NCBI GenBank assembly: GCA_036971715.1
Contig: JAVHJL010000002.1
Coordinates: 3,008,501-3,072,500, forward strand
Reading direction: 5' to 3'
Source: Arthrobotrys musiformis
Taxonomy: Eukaryota > Ascomycota > Orbiliomycetes > Orbiliales > Orbiliaceae
Length of the DNA: 64,000 nucleotides
Shown in pieces: positions 34,581 through 44,460 of the stretch. Every line of letters starts with the position of its first letter. Within the stretch, counting starts at the first letter, position 1. Position numbers and translations under genes: made by a program. The notes under the pieces were generated by a model. The model saw only the letters and a list, made by a program, of their open reading frames with translations. It was not told where the DNA came from and made no database searches.

Positions 34581-36270
34581 TATTCTCGTCACAAACAAAT
34601 GTTCTAGTAGGAGAATATAAGAAGGATTAAAAGGAGATTAAACACATGCATTGGAAGGAGCATAATCTAGAGATACCCTCGATTATAGATGTATTATTGG
34701 TTTTTGGTTTTATCCGTTCCCGTTTATCTATTATAATCAACTCTGTAATAACTAGGTCGAATACCATCTATTCCTGCACCATTTCCCCAAACCTTTTCAA
34801 CATTTTATTGAATTACGTGCAGCATAAATGCATTCTATCCTCCAGTCAGATCTGGTATACGAGACAAATTCTATCTATAGGTCTATCGGTCCCACGGAAA
34901 CCTGGTTTCAGATTTCCTCGCACCTCGAGATGAACACGCGCATAGCAAAACACAATGTTGCGTATACCTAGTTGTATCAATTTAATAAATCCAAACCCCA
35001 ACAGCCTTAGCCTCGAGTCCAGACCCTTTGCGAAGTCAGGATACGAGACCAAGTCCAGGCGCAAATAGCCATACAACGTTTAGTTGCGCATGCACAACTA
35101 AATCGCAAACTTAGTTGTAGCTTCGAATACAAGCATTGATACTATAGTGCTTATAGCTTAAGTAGTTGCAACTTGCAACTTGAGATTCAGCTTAGCATGC
35201 AACATGTGCATATGACAGCGACAGTGAACTGAATCACATCGTTTCAACATACTCGCTGACTATGTATAAAGTAACAACTTAATTAACAATGCTCGCAAGC
35301 CCCCTTTGTGACGTCTGGGAACGAGGCCATTCGCAACGCTGGCATAATTTACAAATAGATGTTTGTTGGTATCGTCGCAAGACCTAGTTGTTTGCAGTGG
35401 CATAAGTACAGGTTAGCCTCGAGTCTATGCGATCGGTAGGGGCAGAGAGTACAGATGAATTCGCGGCTGCGCCGACTGTGCCTGCGCACGTAGTTGATTG
35501 TTGACAATCGTATATGCAATACGTGTCTAGACTAATACTATACTGCAACGAGTCGGGGCTCCCCAAATTTAAACAAACTAGCCATCGCACCCGTTAAAAT
35601 GCCTGGGTTTACGACTAAAACTCTTGCTATACCTTCGTATTTGACTTGGAATATTTAATGTAATTTTCGTGTCTATAAAGGTACTCAGGTACCCAAGTAT
35701 GTATATTTTGGAAATTTAAGAGATATCTGGAATTGCTTGGGGGTGGCCGGTGGGAGAGCTTTTGGTGCAGTATCGATCCTTCTTTAATCCCACAAAGATT
35801 ATAGCATTAATTAATATTTGAATTTTGCCCTTCTACTTCACGCGCAGTTGGGATAAATGCAACTTATAACTTACCTAAGTAATTACAACCGTTTGACCGC
35901 GTGCTGGATGATACTATAACGTATATAACATGTATCCTCCAAATTGACTGGTTGTGGCGGGCATGATGTTTAGGGAGGATCGAAACCGCATAGCCCCCCA
36001 CCCCCCCAAGTGAGATTTGCAATATTTGGCCCATATGTCCAGGTGGGGATTACTCGGCTAGAAATATATGTATATGAAGTGAGTGTCGATACGTATCTAG
36101 TAGAAGCTGGGCCAGCTCCTAATTGAATTTACGGCACACTGCTTTCCAGCCTCCGCGATTCTAGAGATCTCGTCTATAGTTTTTCAGAACCACTGCATAC
36201 CGCCTTAATCGTATTTTATATCTAGAACAGCCGGAAGCCTGCGCTGCGACCGGCCTCGTCGGCTTTAAGT
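34581..36270. other. AT-rich intergenic region with dispersed TAGTTG motifs
   Basis: No gene supported. TAGTTG recurs at least six times between about 34970 and 35495, including a near-palindrome TAGTTGCGCATGCACAACTA at about 35080-35099 and a small direct repeat of TTGCAAC near 35165-35180. It may be an eroded repeat or mobile-element remnant; no terminal repeats or coding remnant were recognised. Confidence 0.35.
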
Positions 36271-37652
36271 ATGCAATTCAGGGTTTATTCACCTAGAACC
36301 CGTGGGCATTTTGCTACTATAATCCCCTTCTTCATCCTACTAGTCAGCATAGAGATCCCGCAAGTGGCTTCATCTTTGATCAAGACCCAAATTGTATCAA
36401 CCACCGCCTCGAACACATTATCCACACTTTCTAAGAGCTTTGCAAGTGAATCTGCCACGAGGACCTCTACATCCGCTGCTTCCCCAACTCCCACAACCAT
36501 CGCCAGCAATACCCCTCCAAATTCTACCTTCACCGCTACATCAAACAATACCAAGCCACAAAGTTCTAGAGATGGGACGACCCCCAGCACAGCAACCGCC
36601 GCAGCCTTACAAACCTCAAAAGCCAAGCTACGGAAAAACTTGACCCCTGAATTTTTCTACCAATCACGAATGGAGGTTGAGTGCCCAGAGGGTGAGAGGG
36701 CACGTTCATGGGTGACCGGGTCTCTGATCCCGCTTTTAACAGGCAAAAGGGTGATTGACGGAAAAACTTATGGACTGTTAGGATGGGAAATAGGTCTAAT
36801 ACTGGGCAACATGAAGAGTATATACCAATCTTCTGTCAGAAAGAATCTTACCAAGGACGAGATCACGCGCAAGTTGGTGGGGATCATGTTTAAAGCCCAA
36901 CGAGATTGCAAAGTCGAATGTACATGTGATCAGACTACGGGAAACATTATACCTAGGCCCAGACCTGGACCGGTTCCCAAGAACACACGACGCAGTTGCT
37001 ATGGTAAATCTGCGATTCCAAGATGTATCTTCCTTCTTGGTAAGTTCTTTAGCCTACTCCCCACCGGTGCGGCGAACACTTGAAGCTAATACACCCGTCC
37101 AAAAATAATATAGGTTGCTTATGCACGACATTACTAACCACACCTACCGCAAACGATGTAAGCTTCCCATTTACCCTAATGGGCTTCCAAGAAGCCATGG
37201 ATAGAATACCACAGTCGGTGATTTTGGACCCGCGAAACCACGGCTGGGCGTGGAACGTACCCCCCGAACTCGCCGGCGGTCTAGCGATAACACTACGACC
37301 TGGAGTTACACCCGACCAAGACGCCGCCGTCCTACATGCACAGCCAGTAAATATTGCCGGGCCTGAAGAACCGCCCATGTGGCTATACCCGCCGAGAGGA
37401 GCCGAGGACGCCCCACCGCCGGAGCCGCCCCACAACCCGGAACTCGGGTTTATCATGCCTGAACCCAGGGTCCCTAACGTCGGCTTGGAACCCCTTGCGC
37501 CACCCCCAGACGATCTAGACCAACTTTTTAATGATATGATTAGTGAGTGGCCCGCTGGGTGGGATCCGACGCAGTACTACAATGATATCGATATCTGGAA
37601 GTCGGGATCTTATATGGACCCGGGAGGCAGTGGTGGTTCAGGTGGGGGTTAA
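36271..37652 (+). CDS. Uncharacterised secreted protein, Thr/Ser-rich then Pro/Gly-rich
   Basis: Two exons, join(36271..37039,37114..37652), 435 residues. No known domain recognised. A hydrophobic segment at about 14-34 (HFATIIPFFILLVSIEIPQVASS) looks like an uncleaved or late-cleaved signal sequence. A Thr/Ser-rich region (about 40-115) suits O-glycosylation. A globular-looking core (about 120-240) has Cys in VECPEGERARSW and CKVECTCDQ. After the intron come PRNHGWAWNVPPEL and a Pro-rich acidic part ending in a Gly/Ser tail (PGGSGGSGGG). The intron (GTAAGT, 74 nt, acceptor TATAG) keeps frame and joins two segments with similar composition. Possibly a cell-wall or secreted effector-like protein; that is only inference. 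It stands alone in an otherwise gene-poor stretch. Confidence 0.55.
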
Positions 37653-38326
37653 AGGTGTATATCACCAACCTGCAAGCTTGGATGGCATGGAGATATTGTG
37701 AAGTCAGTACTGCAATGAGATTTGGCGGTTAGATGTTAGACGTTCGTCTAACGAAAGGAGCATAGGTGCTGGGCTCCAGGCTGGTTTATAAATTTATAAA
37801 TTTACTAGATCCATTTCGTGTTGTCAAATGTTGCATTCTTTGTCAGCTTGAAACCAATACCAGAACATGATATTTAATAGTTAGTCTGGGGATTTTAATG
37901 AGAAACTTCTTTGCTCAGAGCGTTCGAGATAAATCGGGCTCCATACGTTGAATTCAGGCCGACATCATGGCGCCTTTAATACCTCTCATCTGATCAGTTG
38001 AAGCCCAAAATGAAGAATGCAACACAGATTTGTGTTGGAAATTCTACCTCGCCAAGGAATAAAAATCTAACAGAGTCAACGCATCCAATCGTTTATGATC
38101 ACCAGTTCGTCTACGTACACTAGAGGTATCTTCTAGGGGGGTGAAGGTCAAGATTTCGGTATGGTGTATTAGGGTACATATGGCTTTATATATGTTCTGT
38201 ATGGATGGTTCGGGTACTTAGATTCACACAATACGAAGTATATACCTAGGTATAATGATATATATGATCCGACAACGATAAGTTTATACATGTATTGATA
38301 TCTTAGCAGCGCTTCAGCAATGTACA
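37653..38326. other. Convergent intergenic region
   Basis: 674 AT-rich bases between two convergent genes, with no feature I can support. Confidence 0.4.
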
Positions 38327-40704
38327 TTAGGTGCTCTTCGCGAACTCAATATCAGCAGTTCCAACGGTCTTGCCTCCTACGCAAAATTGGAAAGAAACGG
38401 TGCCTTGCCTACCACCCAATATTATTAAAATCTCGAATTTCAGTTTAACCACGTCGCCGTGTGGGGTCCGTTTTTTCTCGAATGAGCTGAAATCCACTCC
38501 GCTCAAATCCGATATGATACAGCCGACTTCCTTCACTGTATTATGCCAGCGGTTTTAGCATCTCGCAATCTATTACAGGCTTTAGGGCTGTGCTTACCGG
38601 CTTCATTTTTTCTCTCCGGCGTCGTTTTCGCATCCTCGTCACAGCAATACAAAGTCGTTCTAAGTTCTGTGCCTTGCCCGATATAAACTATCCGTTCGAG
38701 GGGAATGCTGACTCGGGTTTTGTCGGTAATTTCGGTGCCCTTTAAATGCGGAAGTCATTAGCAAGATTGGATTCAGGTTGTCCTTGGCTTAGCAGTTATT
38801 GCCACTGACCTTTCTAATCGCCCATTCCATGAAATTTGGAACCAATACCCTTCCGAATTCGTTCGTGAAACTCTCAGATCGGTCATGGACACCCTCCACA
38901 TAATCAACGTTGAGTACTATGCCGTAACTTCGCCGGGACTTCCTCATATCAACATTCGCAGCCTCGAGTCCTCGTAAAACAGCTCCCTTCGCAACTGCAC
39001 CCCAGCTATAGCGCAACAAACAAAAAAGAAAATGGGAGAAGTACGTCAGTTAATGGTTAAAAAAGGAAGGCAAAGTAGGGTTACAAGATGAGCGCTGTTA
39101 AAACTTACCTACTCTGGTGCGGAACATGTACCGAGATTTTTTGAGACTGAAGATGCGTTTGCAGCCGACTTTTTAAATACGCCGAATCTCCAAATCCGCC
39201 AACCAAGAGGACTTTCTGCGCCAAATAAGCTATGCCTTCACAAGGCCAAAAGTTCAAAGGGGCCAAAACTCACATTAACATCTTGCCCCGTCGCTTCTTT
39301 CGCACTATCAATCTGTTTTTGGATAAGTGCTTTTATTTTATCGATGACCGGTTCAAAAAATTCTTTCATAGTCTCACTTCACGTCATTAGCGTGAGTTCC
39401 CCTCCATAGGGCGGACGCTTAGCTCACTCATTTAAAACCAGTGTCCCTTCATCCGGATCTGTATAGAATTCATCTTCATCATGATCCATTTGCAGCGATA
39501 GGGCCGTCAGGGGCACGTTTGTGCCGAATTTCTTCTTGTTGAGTTCGAAGCCTTTCATGAATTCGCTACCAGGACCGCGTGATTTCTCATCGAGTTCCAG
39601 AAAGGCCTCTCCATATCTCTTCGTCATCCAGTTTAGTAGCTGCCGGTCGACGGATGTCCCTCCGCACTTCCCGCCTGTCTTTCCGGTTTAGCAAGAAATT
39701 TTCATTTTTGAGAGACAGATTCTCTCACCTATTGGCGGACATGATTCTCGGAGGCTGAGCTTCGGAGTCAAAGCTTCGATGATGTAGGCAGTCAGGTCCT
39801 ATTGATGGATTAGGCGCCGCCAAAGTAAAAATTCTCGGAATATTCAGACATACGACGGTTCCTCCCCCGCAGTCGCAAATAATAACGCTATCTTTAAGCT
39901 TCCGCGTGTCTTAGTTTATAGAAATCGCTACCGTTTCTTAGGGGCTGCACCAACTTTTACAGCGCCATGGTTTCGTTTCAGGCTGGTAATGGATGCAAGC
40001 GCACCCGCCTCCGGTTCCAATATCAAACAGATTTCATCCTTAACATTCGGGCGCGAGCCAAACCCGGCCTTCTTCGCAGCGCGGAGTGTTTGACTTTCCG
40101 CTTCGTCCGACCAAATGGCGGGCTTCGTGAGCCAGAACCTGATATCCGTAAGGTCGAGGACACCCCCCATTTTACGCCGGAGGGTTTGCATGATATGCTC
40201 GTACAGCTCTTTGAGATAGTCACTCGTGACATCCTCTGCTGTCTTACCGCTAGGTAAGGATATGAGGCCCGCATCGATATCGCTCTTCAGGTCCGGATCG
40301 TCGAAGGGACTGGCTTTGGCATTTTTATCGAGAAGGAGCTTCATCCATGCGCACTGTCTCACACCGGGTTCGATCCCGTACCCCCATTGGTTTTCTCGTA
40401 ACTGCCCATTCTCCGAAGAATAAGCAATCCGACTAGGTGTCTTGAGCGCGGTCGTGGTTCCGCCACCGTCGCCGGTCCAAGTATCACATTGAATAATATC
40501 GTTAAGCCCGGCTTTCGAGCTTGGAATAATGCTGACACCTAAAACACACACGTACAATTATGAGCCAGGCGTGAATCGTGATATATTAAACACAGAATCC
40601 GAACATTCTCTAACAAAGTAAAACGCTGGAAGGGATTCACCTGAGTAAGTGGTGCCGTAGTCAACGCCAACAATAATGTGATGGCGCACCTTATCTTCCG
40701 TCAT
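38327..40704 (-). CDS. Diverged Hsp70-like actin-fold ATPase
   Basis: Ten exons on the minus strand, complement(join(38327..38535,38598..38739,38810..39005,39109..39215,39274..39376,39428..39674,39729..39798,39854..39891,39951..40538,40641..40704)), 587 residues. It has the three nucleotide-binding motifs of the Hsp70/actin fold: phosphate-1 HHIIVGVDYGTTYSG at the N-terminus, phosphate-2 VIICDCGGGTVDLTAY, and adenosine motif VLLVGGFGDSAYL. The Hsp70 peptide-binding domain is not recognisable; instead a short C-terminal domain follows (LERIVYIGQGTELRTTLYC to VGGKTVGTADIEFAKST). Many filamentous fungi have families of such orphan Hsp70-like proteins of unknown function. The exon 2-3 junction is ambiguous: donor GTGCAG with acceptor AAAG is used, but donor GTAAAA with acceptor GGAAG also keeps frame (changing VKV to LK). 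It is transcribed away from the coiled-coil gene. Confidence 0.8.
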
Positions 40705-41851
40705 TAGATATACCCTGCGAATGTGATATTTCCACGTAAAGGGAGAAGAAAAAGAAGTCGCTGCGTGGGCTTCACAGCACGATTAATTTTTAATGTAATT
40801 CCGTAAAAGCCATGGAACTTTATGAATCAAGATATTTTGCGCGGGTCTACCTAGATAGGTATGGAGGGGCACAGGGTTAGACCGCAGACCCCTCGCAGAC
40901 CCCTCACACATCTCTAGAAAAGCGAAGACCTTCGAGAAAAGGATCTATGAGCAATTGCGTTGCAGCCCAAGGCAGAGGCGGACGTCCCCCGCTGCAGACC
41001 GTTCGCGTTCGCACTGGCCAATGGAGTTTAGGCACGTTGGTGGCTTATCTTTTAAGCTTTTGCATCAGGATCTAGGAAAAGCGGGGCTTCATATTGGACC
41101 GTAGTCTAAAGTATGGCGTGCATGAGACCTAGTAGGCAGTAAGGAGGGGTAAATTTGTGATCGATATCCCGTTTGGAGTGGGGTTGGCTTCTAACCAAGT
41201 CCAAAGCGGGGTATTACATTTCCCTTTCTATGAATTTTAAAGATAGTCATTTTTCTACCCGTTATTCAGTTCGCCAAAAAAAAAAAAAAAAATGCAAGGA
41301 AAAAGAAGCTTTAGTTACGTATGGTTAATTTATATTTGAATATCTAGCTTAAATTCGGTAGCATAAGCTCGCAGCTTAGGCTGAGCTGCAACATGGGTCT
41401 TGACTGCACCCAGATATCATGATATATCACATCTAACATTATATTAGGGTTTATGTAGCCTCGAGATCATACTTTCTGCCAAAAGGTTTAGGCGTGCACC
41501 ATGTATCCTGCCCATGTATAAGCCAGCACCAGACACATGCATGATGCGCTGGTCCCCATATCAGCATAGTATTATAATATCTGCAGGACGGCTCGAGGGT
41601 ATTTGCGGGTACACCAAGATGTTGAAAGTCGATTAGCGTAAGGATCAATCCGACTAGAACCTCCTTTACCCATACCTACGTAAATATCGGAAATCAGAGA
41701 AACTGTGTCGAATCTTCGGTTTTGAAATTTTGATGCTCATATACCGGTTCCCACGTTATTGTTTACGGTTCCAGGTCCACGCTGTTCTTCACCATATCCT
41801 TCGGGCACTATAGCTATCCGTTCAAAGGATATTCCCGTAGACTGGAGCGAC
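40705..41851. other. Divergent intergenic region
   Basis: 1.1 kb between divergent starts. It contains a 15-16-base A-run near 41276-41291. No gene seen. It should hold promoters for the Hsp70-like and coiled-coil genes. Confidence 0.4.
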
Positions 41852-44225
41852 ATGAATTTCCTGCGTAATCCGATAACGACTAAATCGACTGGGGAGGATG
41901 ACAGCAACCCTGATTCAGCATCGCGATCCTCCAACCCGCAATCTGAAACCAATCCCGCATTTTCGTCCAAAGTACCTGGTTTCGGCACCATAGGAGCTCA
42001 GTTTGCAAACTTAAAGCAGGCGGTGGATACTAGAACTAAAAATTTAGTTCCTGATGATATCATAAATAGCTTGGGGAGGTCAAAATATACAAATCATGAC
42101 AATCCCTTCGGTTCGCTGGAGTCCTACAGCGATGATGAGAGCGAAGACGACGGAAAACGCCCTGACGAGAAATCGGACAGCAAGTCACACAGCAAAAAGA
42201 AGTCAAATGAATCGAAGGGTCATCATCGGGATGGTGACGCAGGCAGGTCCACATCACAAGAACCTGGAGTTTTTCAGAGGCTCGGGTTTCGAGGAAGGGA
42301 TATCGACACTGATGGGGGAGACTTGAGAGGGGTAACGGGAGATGTAAGAAAGGGAAATTATACTAGTTATAAGCCATTCAAAGTACTAAGTAATTTGATA
42401 AACAGACAACAGACGAAGCAGCCACAATTCGATCTTTCATGGACCAAATGATGGAGCTGGCTAGGACTGTTTCAAAAGAGAGAGACAACCACGAAGCCAG
42501 GCTAAAAGAAATACAGATCCAGTTAAAGAAGTCACAAGGACGGAGTGAAGATGAGATCACTCGGCTGCGTGACCAAATTTCCGCGCTGACATCCCTGTGC
42601 CATTCTCATTTTTCTGGAGGAGAAGACCGTCAAAATCAAAATATTCAGTCGAATTCTTCGGCAGATCCGGTCTCGTTCCCAGCCTCACCCAGGGCGGTCC
42701 AGGCAGATCCTCATTTGCAACGTCAAAAGGGCGAACTTGAAGAGAAGAAAAAGATCTTGGAGGGCGAAGTAGCAGATATGAAAAGGGATCTAGCTCAAGC
42801 CAAAGCCCAAGCAGAGCATGCCGCTGCAGCATTGACTGCCAAAGATGTCCAAATAAGCGTCCTGCGTAAAGATACGGAACAAATTCAGATCGAACTCGAA
42901 GAATTCAAGCAACAATCACAGCTTATGAAGAGCAAGGTCTTTACGCTAGAGGAGAAAATCACAGAAACAGAACTCCAACGAAATTCCGCGGTAAAGGATA
43001 TTGGCGGAGTTATTGCCCAGTTAAGACAAAGCCAAACTGCGTCTCAAGAGAAGGAAGCAAAGATAACACAACTTGAAGGTGAATGCAGCGGGTTGAAAGG
43101 GCTGTTGGAGTCCAGCGAGGCCGAACTTCAGAGTCTGAGAGGGCGTTTCATTCCCACAACCTACAGTGAACAAGTGGCAGAGCTTCAGCTTCAGCTTAAT
43201 CAGAAGTCACAGAAAGTGTCCGAGCTAACCAAACGAGTAAACCAACAAGAAGAACGGGTCCAAATGGCCCAAGAAGCCGCCTTTAAAAATCTGGAGAGTA
43301 TTAAACACAATTTCCTCGATGATACACAAGTGAAGGACAAATTGGAAAGCGATTGCTTCGGCCGCCTGTTTCTGTGGGTACAATCCTATGTCCCAAGGAA
43401 GACCACTGCAAGTCTGCAGGACAGGGAATTGGAGAACGAATTGCAAGCTGTTGGCGATCCGAAAGAGATTGGCCAGCTTATTCAGAAGAGCCCTCGAATT
43501 GTTTTCCAAGCGCTATTATACCGATTCGTCACCCGGCATATCTTGAGCCCGCCATTTCACCTTTACTCCGCAGGGGGGCTGACGCAGAGTCGATCCTCCA
43601 CTGAGCCGCTGAAAACGCTTTACGACATATTTATCGACGGTTCGTAACACGGTACCCTTAGAATTTCCTACATTGCATACAAATCTGACTTTATAACCCG
43701 ATAATCCCATATATAGTTGACGAAGTTGGATGTCATACCTGGCGGTTTCATACATTCCAGCTTCTCGAAGAGACTAGGAAAAAGTCGTCCGAGCTAGCCG
43801 GTGATGCGAGCAGCGAGCAAAAGGACGTGCAAATCCAGTATTGTCACGATTTGGCCCGCGAATTTATTGAAGGGCCAGCGAAGAGCTTCCTTGGTAGTTG
43901 TGACAGTGAAAGCCGCCGTCTGCAGGAACTTTCAGCTACCATGAGTGAGATTGCAACGCTATCAGCTACGCTTTGGGGGCAGCGAGTGTTCTTAAAAGTC
44001 CGTGGCTACGACTACTTTAGAGACACACCTTACAGCGGAAGCTCCCCACATGTACGAGCCCATAACATTCACCGCTTAGAAAGGAAGGGAGAGCATAGTC
44101 GCGATGGCGCTGCCATTGCTATGGTGGTACGACCAGAGATTGTGGCGTACGGTAACGAAGAGGGCGAGGAATATGACAAAGAGAGGGTTTGGACTAAGGC
44201 AATTGTTATGCTTGGTGAGGAGTAA
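41852..44225 (+). CDS. Large coiled-coil protein of unknown function
   Basis: Three exons, join(41852..42343,42406..43639,43717..44225), 744 residues. Residues 1-165 are polar and Ser/Asp/Lys-rich (SYSDDESEDDGKRPDEK) and probably disordered, with a short ordered motif near the start (VPGFGTIGAQFANLKQAV). Residues about 175-425 form long coiled coils (LARTVSKERDNHEARLKEIQ; KKKILEGEVADMKRDLAQAK; VAELQLQLNQKSQKVSELTKRV). The C-terminal part is globular, with FGRLFLWVQSYV, IVFQALLYRFVTRHIL and CHTWRFHTFQLLEET; this layout recurs in hypothetical proteins of filamentous fungi. The likely role is scaffold or structural, unknown. Start at 41852 because upstream in-frame codons lack an ATG. The first donor is GTAAGA at 42344; a later GTACTA would leave a 23-nt intron, too short. 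Confidence 0.72.
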
Positions 44226-44460
44226 AAATCCCATGAAACTAGCCCTCCTGTGTATATATATATATTGTTTTTTTTTAGAAGCCTTCTTCTGAAGATATCA
44301 AAAACAAATTATTGTCCGTAGTATTTTCTATAATATCATGCAAAGATTAAGCTTGAAGTTGATGGAACTCATTTACATAGCTATATATATATCATATTAA
44401 TTAAGCATACATAATCCCAGGATGCTCCTAATATTATAATCTCCATTCGTTTCAATGTCA

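Noticed and set aside
40360..40390. tRNA B-box-like GGTTCGATCCC.
   Set aside because: It is inside the coding exon of the Hsp70-like gene, with no A box or cloverleaf around it.
42383..42405. 23-nt intron in the coiled-coil gene.
   Set aside because: Too short for fungal splicing; donor GTAAGA at 42344 with the same acceptor gives a normal 62-nt intron and also keeps frame.
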